A DNA stretch of 64,000 nucleotides. Origin: Microbacterium dauci (GTDB taxonomy: Bacteria; Actinomycetota; Actinomycetes; Actinomycetales; Microbacteriaceae). The notes beneath the pieces were generated by a model. It worked only from the letters and a program-made list of their open reading frames with translations. It made no database searches and was not told where the DNA came from. Shown piece after piece: positions 20,746-30,462 of the stretch. Where the stretch lies: assembly GCF_030065535.1 (NCBI RefSeq), contig NZ_JASJND010000007.1, positions 1 to 64,000 of the forward strand, read 5' to 3'. Position numbers and translations under genes: made by a program. How positions within the stretch are numbered: the first letter of the stretch is position 1; every line of letters starts with the position of its first letter.

Positions 20746-21701
20746 GCTCGAAGTTCCCTACGTCGAAGAGCAGCAAGCAGCAATACTGAGATCAGCAGTA
20801 CGCCGAGAGTCAGCATCAGATTGGTTGCAGCGGAGTACCCGAACTGGCCGAAAGAGCCCTGCATAGCAGCTCGCGAGACAATCGTCTCGGTTGCACCGCC
20901 CGGGCCGCCCTTGGTGAGCACGTAAACGATGTCGAACACCTTGAACCCACCGATGGCCGTCATCACGACGTTGATGGTTGTGGACGGTGCCAGGAGTGGC
21001 CAAGTCACATGAGCGAAGCGCCGCCAGGGACCGGCCCCGTCAATCGTCGCAGATTCGATAAGCTCACCCGGAATCGTCGACAGACCCGCCAGGAATATCA
21101 ACATGGTGAACCCAGTCCATTGCCAGAGGTTCATGAAAATGACGGTTCCCATCGCGAGCGACGGGTCCCCAAGCCAGTTCTGAGCGAGCCAGTTCATTCC
21201 GGGGAGATGAGACCAAGCAGCCAGTAGACCGGTCCGAGGGTCGAAGATGATTGTGCCGATGAAACCAAGGACTACGCCACTGATGGCGATCGGAAGCACG
21301 ATCATGAGGCGGAGCGTGGCGCGCAATTTGCCGCTACCGAACAGGGACAGCGCCAGCGCGAGACCGAGCCCGAGTTGGAGAACCGAGTTGACGGTGGCGA
21401 ATAGCAGGGTGTTCAGCGCGGCTTGCCTGTTCTCCGGGTCGGTGAACACCCGTCCGAAGTTCTCCAGCCCGATGAAGTTGAAGGCTGGGGAGAACCCATT
21501 CCAATCAGTGAACGCGTAGAACAGATTCGCCACAATGGGAGCAACGACGACCGAGCTGAAGAGGATGAGCGCCGGCACCACGAACAGAAGGCGCGTCCGG
21601 TTTGAGTGCAGCACTGGCCGTCGTCGTCGCGTGTTATCCGGGCGAGGGGTGGGATCCGGAACTGGATCGTTCCGGCGTCTCGCATCCAGTTCGAGGGTCA
21701 T
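20742..21701 (-). CDS. Carbohydrate ABC transporter permease (MalF type)
   Basis: 319 aa from ATG 21701 (MTLELDARRR); a longer frame to 21770 has no ribosome site. Six membrane helices and an EAA loop IESATIDGAGPWRRFAHVTW. CUT1 family membrane subunit that pairs with the downstream MalG-type protein. No ATPase gene is encoded in the island, so it probably shares a general MsiK-like ATPase from the chromosome, as is usual in actinobacteria. Confidence 0.9.
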   Translation of the reverse strand: MTLELDARRRNDPVPDPTPRPDNTRRRRPVLHSNRTRLLFVVPALILFSSVVVAPIVANLFYAFTDWNGFSPAFNFIGLENFGRVFTDPENRQAALNTLLFATVNSVLQLGLGLALALSLFGSGKLRATLRLMIVLPIAISGVVLGFIGTIIFDPRTGLLAAWSHLPGMNWLAQNWLGDPSLAMGTVIFMNLWQWTGFTMLIFLAGLSTIPGELIESATIDGAGPWRRFAHVTWPLLAPSTTINVVMTAIGGFKVFDIVYVLTKGGPGGATETIVSRAAMQGSFGQFGYSAATNLMLTLGVLLISVLLLAALRRRELRA

Positions 21702-21784
21702 GCGTCGGTCCTTAGCTGTTGAGATTGTGGCGGTGGGCGGGAGCTTGCTTTCGGGATATGTCCCGCCCACCTGAGCTTTTGTAC

Positions 21785-23047
21785 CTACTGCTGTTGCTGC
21801 GCAGCGTCGATGCTCTCGAGCACTTCGTCAGCCGTTGCCGTCCCGACCATGATGGACTGCATGCCGGTCTGAATCGCGGTGTTCACGGCAGGCGTTGGAC
21901 GTACGAATCCAGCGATGTCGATCCCTCTTGTCGGCAGCAGTTCGCTCATTGTCTCGAATGCAGGATCAATGTCGGCAGAGGCGGACGTAGTGAACGAACT
22001 CAGCGCTGCAGCATCGTTGAGGTACTTGGTGTGGACTTCAGGCGACGCCCAGAACTCGAGGAACCTCTTTGCGAGTTCCTGGTGCGCAGCGTTCGCCGGG
22101 ACGGCCTGGGTGGCGGCGGGTGCGAGTGCGAGCGGCGCGTCCTTCCCCTCGGCGGCAAACGGCATCGGGAACATGCTGAACGGGCCGTCTGGCGCTGCCG
22201 TGCGGATCGCGGGAAGCGCTACCGTGCCCTGGATCATCATCGCCGTGCGGCCCAGTGCGAAGTCGTTGGCGCTGGACGGCCAGTCGACGCCGGTCGCGTT
22301 CGGATCGAAGCCGCCGGCCGCAACAAGCTCTGCGAACGCAGGCATGATTGCGGCCGTCGTGGACTCTGAGTACGCGAGTTCGCCGGAGTTGAGCAGGGCG
22401 CCTTCCTCAGGGTTCGATGATGCTCGCATCATCTGGGTCCACTGAGTCTGCAGCGTCCAGCCGTCCTTGCCGCCGACGGAGAGGGGAGTGATTCCTGCAG
22501 CGCGGATCGTCTCCACAACGTCAAGGAACTCATCCCAGGTTTCCGGAACCTCGACACCCACTTCCTCGAAGATGTCGGTGTTGTAGAACACCCCACCCGA
22601 GTTCACCTCCGGCACGAAGGAGTAGGTTCGGCCATCCGACTGATCCGCGAGATTGCGAACGGTGTCGATCTGGTGCTCAACCCACGACTGATCGCTGAGA
22701 TCCGCGAGAAGGTCGGCCTCGACGAACTGGCTGGTGTCGTTGTTGAGAACTTCGAAGACGTCCGGAGCCGTTCCCGCGGCGATACGGGAAGTCAGGATCG
22801 AGTTGTAGGTGTCGTCCCCCGCAAGGATCTCGAGCCGAACCTTGACACCAGGGTTGGCGTCCTCGAAAGCCGCGATCAGGTTCTCGTATTTGATTCCGGC
22901 GTCCCCGCCGGTGAAGGTGACGAAGTTCAGTTCGGTCCCGGCGTCATCTGGGCCGGGATCACTAGAACCGGCGCAGCCTGTGAAGGCCACGGCTGCGACC
23001 GCGAGCGTCGCGATGACTTGAGCACCGCGTGCAAAACGAGTGGTCAT
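21785..23047 (-). CDS. Extracellular sugar-binding lipoprotein (CUT1 SBP)
   Basis: 420 aa from ATG 23047, chosen for the GGAG ribosome site in front of it; ATG 23059 is an alternative. Lipoprotein signal with lipobox AFTGC (Cys25). The mature part has the bacterial extracellular solute-binding fold of family 1 (LNFVTFTGG, AAGTAPDVFEV, VPETWDEFLD, MMIQGTVALP). It captures the sugar and delivers it to the two permeases encoded just downstream. The palindrome at 23121-23136 lies in its promoter region. Confidence 0.9.
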   Translation of the reverse strand: MTTRFARGAQVIATLAVAAVAFTGCAGSSDPGPDDAGTELNFVTFTGGDAGIKYENLIAAFEDANPGVKVRLEILAGDDTYNSILTSRIAAGTAPDVFEVLNNDTSQFVEADLLADLSDQSWVEHQIDTVRNLADQSDGRTYSFVPEVNSGGVFYNTDIFEEVGVEVPETWDEFLDVVETIRAAGITPLSVGGKDGWTLQTQWTQMMRASSNPEEGALLNSGELAYSESTTAAIMPAFAELVAAGGFDPNATGVDWPSSANDFALGRTAMMIQGTVALPAIRTAAPDGPFSMFPMPFAAEGKDAPLALAPAATQAVPANAAHQELAKRFLEFWASPEVHTKYLNDAAALSSFTTSASADIDPAFETMSELLPTRGIDIAGFVRPTPAVNTAIQTGMQSIMVGTATADEVLESIDAAQQQQ

Positions 23048-23120
23048 TGATGACTCCATTCGGGAAGTGCGTGACGCTGCCTCTATGCATCGCCACGGGT
23101 CTGGCCTCTAATCGCCTGTC

Positions 23121-23136
23121 GCGAATACGGATTCGC
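23121..23136. promoter_or_regulatory. Operator-like palindrome upstream of the ABC operon
   Basis: GCGAAT-ACGG-ATTCGC, a perfect 6+6 palindrome with a 4-nt spacer, between the oxidoreductase gene and the binding-protein gene. It matches the sites at 24526 and 31494. An AGAGAATA word follows 4 nt downstream, as at the 31494 site. Confidence 0.7.
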
Positions 23137-23138
23137 AC

Positions 23139-24500
23139 TTAGAGAATACGGGATGGTGAGCCAAATGCCAACTCGTCGTCATCCACGCGGTCGGACGTGA
23201 TGGCGCGAAGGTGTGCTCGCGCTGCGACAAAGTCGGTCCAGTCCAGCGTCGAGGGGAGCACGTCGGTTTTCGCACTCGTCGCGGCGGCGACGCCGGCGGC
23301 CTCGCCGATAGTCACAGCGTTCCCGGTGACTCGATAGCTCGCGTGCGCCCAGAAGTCTCCACTGATGCAGCGCCCCGCAGTCAGTAGTCCGCCGACGTCG
23401 CGCGGAACCATGGCGCCGTATGGGATGTCGTATGGGCGCGTGCTCAGATCCAGATCTCCTGTCTCCGGACTGAGGTATCCGCCCTCACCTGAGGAGAGTG
23501 CGTGGACGTCTGCGCCGTATCGGACCGAGCAGATGGAATCGCGTCGCTGACGGCCTTCCGCCACGTCGCGGCGAGTGACGTAGTCCCTGCCGATGACCCG
23601 GCGGCCTTCGCGTACGCCGATGTGTCCGGCCGTGGAGATGAGGCGCAGGTTCCTCCACGGTCCGGACGCGGATCTCAGCGCGTCGACGACGACGTTGATC
23701 TCGCGGCGCGCGTTCAACGTCGCGTCCGTGAGGTCCTGGGCATTGAGCCCGGAGCGTCCATATTCGTGGTTCACCATCAGGGCGAAGAGTGAATCAGTCA
23801 CTCTGAACAGAGTCGGGCCCTTGTACGAGGGCTCAACCCCGGCAGCGCGAATCTCCGCGAGAAGTCTTTGCTTTGGCTCGTCGTGGTCATCGTCGCCGGG
23901 GTTGAGGAAGGCGTGCCCGCCGGCGACGAACTCGGCTATTTCCGCATAGGGCACGCCGCCGACAAGAGCCATCAGGCTCATCGGTTGTGTGTCCCCTGTG
24001 TCCGGGTGCCCGACCTCGAATGTGCACCCCGCGAGCGCAGCCACGTCGCCATCGCCGGTCGCATCCACGAACACGCTCGCACTCCACCGTTGGCGCCCCG
24101 ACTTGGACTCGGTCGTGACGGAGCGGACACGGTGGTCGGATTCCACGGAGACGACGCGGGTATGGAGCTGGATGTAGACACCCGCCTCAACGCACATAGA
24201 CTCGAGGATCAGTTTCATGGCCTCCACGTCGTATGTGAAGTCAGCCCCGGGGTCTCCTGTCCGTGCATCCCGCGCGTCGAGTCGTCGAATGATCTCCGCG
24301 ATCGTGCCGTCCTTGCCCGCGACGTCGATGATCCAGCTCAGGCTTCCGGCCGTCCAGATCCCACCAAGGCAGCCTTGAAGCTCGACGAGGGCGGTGCGCG
24401 CACCGAGGCGGGCAGATGCCACCGCGGCTGCAACTCCTGCGGGTCCACCGCCGCAGACCACGACGTCGAACGTGAGCGAGTTCGTCTCCTGTATGTTCAT
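23139..24500 (-). CDS. FAD-dependent oxidoreductase
   Basis: 453 aa. Dinucleotide-binding motif VVVCGGGPAGVAAAVASARL at the N-terminus with the acidic ribose-binding end (ALVELQG), a second FAD motif VFVDATGDGDVAALAG, and the late MVPRDVGGLLTAGRCISGD block. This is the FAD_oxidored family (PF12831), common in carbohydrate and xenobiotic loci. It may oxidise a sugar or its derivative. It is divergent from the GH99-like gene across a shared promoter region holding an operator-like palindrome. Confidence 0.88.
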   Translation of the reverse strand: MNIQETNSLTFDVVVCGGGPAGVAAAVASARLGARTALVELQGCLGGIWTAGSLSWIIDVAGKDGTIAEIIRRLDARDARTGDPGADFTYDVEAMKLILESMCVEAGVYIQLHTRVVSVESDHRVRSVTTESKSGRQRWSASVFVDATGDGDVAALAGCTFEVGHPDTGDTQPMSLMALVGGVPYAEIAEFVAGGHAFLNPGDDDHDEPKQRLLAEIRAAGVEPSYKGPTLFRVTDSLFALMVNHEYGRSGLNAQDLTDATLNARREINVVVDALRSASGPWRNLRLISTAGHIGVREGRRVIGRDYVTRRDVAEGRQRRDSICSVRYGADVHALSSGEGGYLSPETGDLDLSTRPYDIPYGAMVPRDVGGLLTAGRCISGDFWAHASYRVTGNAVTIGEAAGVAAATSAKTDVLPSTLDWTDFVAARAHLRAITSDRVDDDELAFGSPSRIL

Positions 24501-24525
24501 CTGTCGTATGTTAGCTTCGCGACGA

Positions 24526-24541
24526 GCGAAAAACTATTCGC
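24526..24541. promoter_or_regulatory. Operator-like palindrome in the divergent promoter
   Basis: GCGAAA-AACT-ATTCGC, matching 11 of 12 arm positions of the palindrome seen at 23121 and 31494. It is between the oxidoreductase and GH99-like genes. A further half-site TTCGC just left of it (24516-24520) makes an overlapping TTCGC-N5-GCGAA repeat, and a GCGATTA lies to the right, so regulator binding may be multimeric. Confidence 0.7.
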
Positions 24542-24575
24542 TAGGAGCGATTAGTATCAATTGGCAGGAGGACTC

Positions 24576-25712
24576 ATGGGACGACCGCTGGTACTTGCCT
24601 ACTACTTCCCGGACTGGCATCAAGACCCGCTGAACGACAAGTGGTTCGGGCGCGGATGGACGGAGTGGGAACTGGTGCGCGACGCGCGTCCCCGTTTCCC
24701 CGGCCACCACCAACCGCGGGTGCCGCTGCTCGGGCATCGCGACGAATCCGACCCGGATGAAGCTGCGCGTGATATTGCGATGGCGAGCTCGCACGGAGTC
24801 GACGGCTTCCTCGTCGACTACTACTGGTACGAGGACGGTCCCTATCTGTCGAGCGCGCTCGATGACGGGCTGCTGAACGCCTCGAACATCGATGAGGTCA
24901 AGTTCGCGTTGATGTGGGCGAACCACGATCTCGTCAACATCTTTCCGTCGCAGGGGCCGGGAGCGGCTCACCAGACACTCCGCTCAGGTGCCATATCGAG
25001 GACGTCGTTCGAACGTTTCGCCCACGTCGCGCTTGAGAAGTACTTCTCGCACGACTCATACCTCACGATCGATGGCGCGCCCTGGCTGTCCATCTACCAG
25101 GTCGGGTCGCTGCTGGAAGGACTCGGTGGCGTCGCAGAGACTGCGGATGCCTTGGCATGGTTCAGGGATCTCGCCCGTGAGCACGGGTTTCCAGACCTCC
25201 ACCTCGATGCCGTGGTCTGGGGGTTTGGAGTGCTTCCCGGAGCAATCGCCCTCGAACGGCCTGGGCGACTGCTCGAGAAGCTCGGGTTCAGCTCGGCAAC
25301 CTCCTACGTCTGGATCCACCATGACGACCTCGGAGCGCATCCGTTTCCTGCGGGCGACATCGAGCGCCTTCGAGAGCGAGCTTTCCAAGAGTATGACGAC
25401 TACGCCGCGACATTGCCCGTGCCCTTCTATCCCAACGTCACAGTCGGGTGGGACTCCAGCCCGCGCACGCGGCAGGAAGGCGTCTACGAGCACGCGGACT
25501 ACCCGTGGTACCCGGTCTTCGATGCATCGCCGACGGAGTTTAGAGAGGGCCTCCTCGCCGCGCAGTCGTTCCTCAACGAGCACCGTCCTCCGAATCCTGT
25601 GGTGACGATCAATGCATGGAACGAGTGGACGGAAGGGTCATCGCTCCTTCCAGACTCCCGTCACGGATACGGCTACTTGGAAGCGGTGCGGAAGGTCTTC
25701 GGCCGTGCCTGA
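24576..25712 (+). CDS. GH99-like / WbsX family protein
   Basis: 378 aa from ATG 24576, preceded by GGAGG; a TTG at 24561 is in frame but less likely. Family marks are YYFPDWHQDP near the N-terminus, WTEWELVRDARPRFPGHHQP, VDGFLVDYYWYEDGP and the terminal NAWNEWTEGS. This is the WbsX/GH99-like family (PF14307), found with glycan synthesis or degradation genes; here the rhamnosidase and galactosidase neighbours suggest a hydrolase. No signal peptide, so it acts in the cytoplasm. Its stop overlaps the start of the GH78 gene. Confidence 0.85.
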   Translation: MGRPLVLAYYFPDWHQDPLNDKWFGRGWTEWELVRDARPRFPGHHQPRVPLLGHRDESDPDEAARDIAMASSHGVDGFLVDYYWYEDGPYLSSALDDGLLNASNIDEVKFALMWANHDLVNIFPSQGPGAAHQTLRSGAISRTSFERFAHVALEKYFSHDSYLTIDGAPWLSIYQVGSLLEGLGGVAETADALAWFRDLAREHGFPDLHLDAVVWGFGVLPGAIALERPGRLLEKLGFSSATSYVWIHHDDLGAHPFPAGDIERLRERAFQEYDDYAATLPVPFYPNVTVGWDSSPRTRQEGVYEHADYPWYPVFDASPTEFREGLLAAQSFLNEHRPPNPVVTINAWNEWTEGSSLLPDSRHGYGYLEAVRKVFGRA

Positions 25713-28395
25713 GCCGCTCCCCAGCCTCGATATCGTTGATGCCGGCAACCGGCTCCTGCGCCTCGACTCGCAGTATCCGCCGGGAATGATCGGCGTGCCT
25801 TCCGAGGGGCTTCGACTGTCCTGGCGACAATCGCGACCAGAGCCCCAACTTGGGTACCAAGTGCGCTGGTGGAACGACAACGTGCATATCGACCCGCCGG
25901 TCTCCACGGACGCATCGATCGGCATCCTTGCGCCCGGGCCTGCACTCGGCTCGGGTGAGCGTCGCCTCTACTCTGTCCGAGTTGCGACTCTGCACGGCTG
26001 GACGGGATGGAGCGACGCCCTCGTGGTCGAGGGGATGCTCGTCCCCGATGATCTCATCGCACTGCCCATCGGAGGAGGACGTCCGACCGGGGGACAAGCC
26101 ACGCTATTGCGCCATCGATTCGAGCTACCTGCCACTGCGCGGAGCGCTCGGCTCACGGGCACTTTCTGGGGCATCGGCGAGATCCGCCTCAACGGGCAGA
26201 ATGCGACGGATGAGCACCTCACTCCCGGATGGACTCCCTACTCCAAGCGAATCCTCGTCGGAACGTGGGATGTCACCGGTCTCCTGCACAGCGGTGAAAA
26301 CGTGATCGGAGCGCTCGTCGGCGATGGCTGGTACCGCGGCCGGCTTGGCTGGGACGGCAGGCAGGAGTTGTACGGCGACGAGACCGCTGCCTTGCTGCAA
26401 CTCGACGTCGAGTGCGTAGACGGCTCGCTGATCCGTGTAGCGTCTTCGCCGCAGTGGCGGGTTGCAACTGGGGCCATCCAGTCTGCAGGCCTCTACGATG
26501 GCGTCACCGTGGACCTGCGTCAGGAGCCGCGTGGGTGGGACAGCGCCGGATTTGATGACTCAGGCTGGCAACCGGCGCGAGGCATTCCAGTCGACACAAG
26601 CGTCTTGGAGCCTCGAGTCACAACGGGCGTTCGAACGGTCGAAGAGTGGGGCGCTCAGGTCGTGCCCCGTCAGGGCAGCGCCCTGGTGGACACAGGGCAG
26701 AACATCGCTGGGTGGCTCCGTCTCGTCGTCGTTGGTTCCGCCGGCGACGTGGTGACTGTTCGTCACGCGGAAGTACTTGAACCCGACGGCGCACTTCACA
26801 CGGCATCACTCCGCTCGGCACGAGCGACGGACTCCTATGTTCTCGCGCACGACGGCGAGACGGTCCTCGAGCCGCACCTCACCTACCACGGCTTCCAATT
26901 CGCTGAGGTTGTCGGCGCCTCGGTATTGAGTGCCACGGTCGTTGCGATCTCCAGCGCGGATAGGCCGCGCGCTGAGTTCGTCTGCGCGGACGATCGACTC
27001 AATCGGCTTCACTCGAACGTGGTCTGGTCGCAGCGGGGCAACTTCGTGAGCCTCCCCACCGATTGTCCGCAACGAGATGAGCGTCTCGGCTGGACAGGGG
27101 ACGCTCAAGTCTTCGCGTCCACCGCGTGCACACTGTTTGACGTGGAATCGTTCTGGCTGTCCTGGATGCGCGATGTCGCTCTCGAGCAGGAAGAGAACGG
27201 ATCGATCCCCTCGGTCGTGCCGAATATCCTCGCGAACGTGGGGACGGATGAGGACCGGACCTGGACCTCGGGGCGAGCGGGTTGGGGAGACGTCGCGACG
27301 ATCGCGCCGTGGGCGGTCTATGACTCCTACGGAAGCGATGAGATACTCGCTCGCCAACTGGGCAGCATGCGGAAGTGGGTATCCCATCTCGAAAGCCGAT
27401 CAGGCGGGGATCTCCTGCCGAGGGAGTTCCAGTTCGGCGACTGGCTCGATCCAGATGCGCCAGCCGACAGGCCTTCGGAAGCGAAGGCTCCGGCGGATTT
27501 CGTCGCCAATGCCTTCTTCGCTCACAGCGCTCGTTTGCTCGCCGACGCGGAGGACCTGGTGGGCGATGCGACGCGAGCGGTCCTGATGCGCGACCTGGCT
27601 GCGCGCGTAGCAGAGCTCACCTGGATCCAATGGGGGGAGGAAGCGATCGACACGCAAACGGGGGCAGCCCTTGCCCTTGAGTTGCACATCGCCCCGCCCA
27701 CTGAGCGCGAGCGCGTCGGTGCGCGCCTCGCGGAGCGCGTGCGTGAACAGGACGGTCGAATCGCGACAGGTTTTCTCGGCACACCACTCGTGCTTCACGC
27801 CCTTGCCACCGGTGGCTACTTTGACGAGGCGTACGAGATGCTTCTCCGTTCAGAGCCGCCGTCGTGGCTGTACCAGGTCGAGATGGGAGCGACGACCGTT
27901 TGGGAGCGATGGGACGCGCTCGATACTGACGGTCATCCCTTGACGGCAAACGATGGCAGTGAGGGAATGCTCTCGTTCAATCACTACGCGTACGGCGCCG
28001 TCGTGGACTGGATGTACAGGGTCGTCGCAGGCCTCGCACCAACGCGCCGCTCTCCCGGGTATAGAACTGTCATTGTCGCCCCACGACCATGCCGCCAGAT
28101 CCCCTGGGCAAGAGCGAGCATCGAGACGCGATTGGGCGCTGCCTCGGTGTCGTGGACGATTCGAGACGGCGACCTGGAGATCGATCTGGTCATTCCACCT
28201 GGTTCCGAGGCAGTCCTCGATCTACCCGTGACGGAGAACTCGCGCATCACCTTGAACGAAGCCCCGTACTCCGGAGGGCTCGTCGCGGCAGGCGTTCACC
28301 ATGTCACGGTGAGCTCGCCCCAAGTCTTCGACGCCGCGGGTGGGGGCCATCGCTCTCCGCGGGACCTCACAGCGGACACTAGGCCGCGTCCGTGA
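25705..28395 (+). CDS. Alpha-L-rhamnosidase (GH78)
   Basis: 896 aa, GTG 25705 overlapping the previous stop by 8 bp. N-terminal beta-sandwich domains contain the GH78 region FWGIGEIRLNGQ and YSKRILVGTWDVT. The (alpha/alpha)6 catalytic domain has LPTDCPQRDERLGWTGDAQV (acidic catalytic region), GWGDVATIAPWAVY and MGATTVWERWDALD. It is probably cytoplasmic, as no signal peptide is visible, and releases terminal rhamnose from imported oligosaccharides. Confidence 0.93.
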   Translation: MPEPLPSLDIVDAGNRLLRLDSQYPPGMIGVPSEGLRLSWRQSRPEPQLGYQVRWWNDNVHIDPPVSTDASIGILAPGPALGSGERRLYSVRVATLHGWTGWSDALVVEGMLVPDDLIALPIGGGRPTGGQATLLRHRFELPATARSARLTGTFWGIGEIRLNGQNATDEHLTPGWTPYSKRILVGTWDVTGLLHSGENVIGALVGDGWYRGRLGWDGRQELYGDETAALLQLDVECVDGSLIRVASSPQWRVATGAIQSAGLYDGVTVDLRQEPRGWDSAGFDDSGWQPARGIPVDTSVLEPRVTTGVRTVEEWGAQVVPRQGSALVDTGQNIAGWLRLVVVGSAGDVVTVRHAEVLEPDGALHTASLRSARATDSYVLAHDGETVLEPHLTYHGFQFAEVVGASVLSATVVAISSADRPRAEFVCADDRLNRLHSNVVWSQRGNFVSLPTDCPQRDERLGWTGDAQVFASTACTLFDVESFWLSWMRDVALEQEENGSIPSVVPNILANVGTDEDRTWTSGRAGWGDVATIAPWAVYDSYGSDEILARQLGSMRKWVSHLESRSGGDLLPREFQFGDWLDPDAPADRPSEAKAPADFVANAFFAHSARLLADAEDLVGDATRAVLMRDLAARVAELTWIQWGEEAIDTQTGAALALELHIAPPTERERVGARLAERVREQDGRIATGFLGTPLVLHALATGGYFDEAYEMLLRSEPPSWLYQVEMGATTVWERWDALDTDGHPLTANDGSEGMLSFNHYAYGAVVDWMYRVVAGLAPTRRSPGYRTVIVAPRPCRQIPWARASIETRLGAASVSWTIRDGDLEIDLVIPPGSEAVLDLPVTENSRITLNEAPYSGGLVAAGVHHVTVSSPQVFDAAGGGHRSPRDLTADTRPRP

Positions 28396-28442
28396 CGCCG
28401 AGCTACCGCCCCCGTTCACACCCATCGCAAGGAATCAGGTCA

Positions 28443-30371
28443 ATGACAAAGCCGCTCCCGTACTCCGAACTGATCGACGTTCATGTCGAAGCATCTGACG
28501 TCTCGAGTCTCGTGAAGACCGTGAGGTCGACGTCGCGCGATGGTCGTGACCGTGTCGTCGTCGTTGAGAACACTGGCGAGCATCCTGTGGAAATTCGCAG
28601 GATCGACGCGATCCTGCACGCTCAAATTGACCCAACAGCTGACGTGCAAGTGCTTGAACTGGGACTGCAATCGACTGATCTTGACGTGGGGATCGTTCGG
28701 GTTTCGGAAGGGGACTCCTACACCTCGGAGCATGTCGCAGTCGTTTCCCTCGATGGCGAGCAGCACCTCGTCATCGGATATGCGACTTCCACACGTTTCC
28801 TGACCTCAGTGCGCACGTCTCGGACCTCGGCATCGAGTCTGAGCTTCGTCGCTACTTGTCTGACGGAATCCAGGATGCTTGAGCCCGGCCACTCCATCAC
28901 CAGTGAGGTCCTCGTGACGTTCGCTGGAACCAGCGCTCATGACGTTCTGGGGCTGTATGGAGACGCAGGCTCTGAGTTGATGGGAGTGCGCTCGCGATTC
29001 ACGGAGCCCCCAACGGGGTGGCTGTCTTGGTATTGCTTCTACGGAGAGGTTACGGAAGAAGACGTGCTGCGGCAGCTGGATGCACTGGCGGGCCAGTACT
29101 CGTTCGCGCGTCCCAAGTATGTCGTCGTCGACTCGGGGTGGTACTCGGAGAGCGGGTGGGGCGACTGGGAACCCAACGCCAAGTTCCCCCACGGCATGAA
29201 ATGGCTAGCGGACCGCATCCGCGAAGCAGGATTCGTTCCGGGGCTGTGGTTCTCTCCGCTTCTCGTCTCCGCAACCTCTCGCCTTGCTCGTGAACGTCCC
29301 GAGCTGCTTCTTCGCCAGAGTGACGGCCGACCTGTGGCGACAATGGGAACCGCGATCTGGGACCACGCGCCAGAGGGTGCGGAGGGAGGCGTCGACGTTG
29401 TCGAGGACGCGGATACGGTCCGTTTCGCCCTCGATCTTGGGTCGGACCCTGTGCACCAGTGGTTGGAAGATCTCTTCAATCGTGTCCGTCATGAGTGGGG
29501 CTATGAGTTCGTCAAGCTCGACTTCCTCATCCGTGCACTGGTCACCGATCGCGGTCTTTCGCCGGATCGTCCAGGTCGAGGCCATGACGTAGTGGGACAC
29601 TCGGGCGTGACCGCTGTCGAGGGCTATCGTCGCGCGCTCGCAACGATACGACGCGCAGTCGGCGAGGATTGCTTTATCCTCGGATGCGCTGCGCCGCTGG
29701 TCGCGAGCGCAGGCGACCTGATCGATGCGAATCGAATGACGCCTGACATCACGCGCCGCAACTACGGTGACACTCCACTCCCCGGACGGCCATCGTCGTG
29801 GGATCTGGTCGTCATATGTGCGCGCAGCCTTGCGCTTCGATACGCCTTCAATGGGCGTCTCGGTTGGAATGATCCCGACGTGCTGGTCGTGCGGGATCGG
29901 CCTATCCCTGGAATCTCAGATTCGTTTAGCCCGACCGTTTCTGAGGCGCAGATCTGGACGACCATCGTCGCCGCGACGGGAGGGATCACGTTCCTCGGCG
30001 ACGACCTGAGTCGCCTCACAGCGGAGCGACGAGAGATCACGCAGCTGGCCTTTCCGCCACTCCCAACCGCGGCAGTGCCGTGGGACCTGCTCACCGCGCC
30101 AGCCCCGCGTATCTGGATCAACTCATCGGCCAGCTTTGGATACACCCAGCCCGCTCGCATCGCGGTGATCAACTGGAACGATGATCAGGAAGTCGTAGAG
30201 GTCCCCATGGCCGCGCTTGAGGCCGCGGGAGTAGTAGCGCGGGACGGCATCTCAGTGGTCGACCTCTGGAGCGGCGAGGAAACGGTCCACGGCGCTCCGT
30301 CCGTTCAAGGTCTGCCTGTCTCTCTCCCTGGTCGATCTGCGAAGTGGCTTCAGGTCGTGCCGCTGGATTGA
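28443..30371 (+). CDS. GH36-type alpha-galactosidase-like glycosidase
   Basis: 642 aa from ATG 28443, preceded by AAGGA and AGG at good spacing; an in-frame GTG at 28392 overlaps the GH78 stop and is possible. The (beta/alpha)8 domain shows PKYVVVDSGWY, the DWEPNAKFPHGMKWLADRI block and the nucleophile region FVKLDFLIRAL, then NRMTPDITRRNYGD as probable acid/base region, then a C-terminal beta domain. This matches the GH36/GH27 clan. Substrate is most likely an alpha-galactoside but could be another glycoside. Confidence 0.85.
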   Translation: MTKPLPYSELIDVHVEASDVSSLVKTVRSTSRDGRDRVVVVENTGEHPVEIRRIDAILHAQIDPTADVQVLELGLQSTDLDVGIVRVSEGDSYTSEHVAVVSLDGEQHLVIGYATSTRFLTSVRTSRTSASSLSFVATCLTESRMLEPGHSITSEVLVTFAGTSAHDVLGLYGDAGSELMGVRSRFTEPPTGWLSWYCFYGEVTEEDVLRQLDALAGQYSFARPKYVVVDSGWYSESGWGDWEPNAKFPHGMKWLADRIREAGFVPGLWFSPLLVSATSRLARERPELLLRQSDGRPVATMGTAIWDHAPEGAEGGVDVVEDADTVRFALDLGSDPVHQWLEDLFNRVRHEWGYEFVKLDFLIRALVTDRGLSPDRPGRGHDVVGHSGVTAVEGYRRALATIRRAVGEDCFILGCAAPLVASAGDLIDANRMTPDITRRNYGDTPLPGRPSSWDLVVICARSLALRYAFNGRLGWNDPDVLVVRDRPIPGISDSFSPTVSEAQIWTTIVAATGGITFLGDDLSRLTAERREITQLAFPPLPTAAVPWDLLTAPAPRIWINSSASFGYTQPARIAVINWNDDQEVVEVPMAALEAAGVVARDGISVVDLWSGEETVHGAPSVQGLPVSLPGRSAKWLQVVPLD

Positions 30372-30387
30372 TCCTGGCTCCGTTCCG

Positions 30388-30437
30388 GCGCAAGACGAGA
30401 CGCCCCAACCTCGATAGGCTAGCGTTTTGTCTTGCGC
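30388..30437. promoter_or_regulatory. Inverted repeat upstream of the IclR gene
   Basis: Perfect 9-bp arms GCGCAAGAC (30388-30396) and GTCTTGCGC (30429-30437) separated by 32 nt, just ahead of the IclR start. Suitable for looping or dimer-of-dimers autoregulation. It differs from the GCGAAT palindrome. Confidence 0.5.
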
Positions 30438-30462
30438 AGGAGCGAACGAAAGGAGCGTGAGT

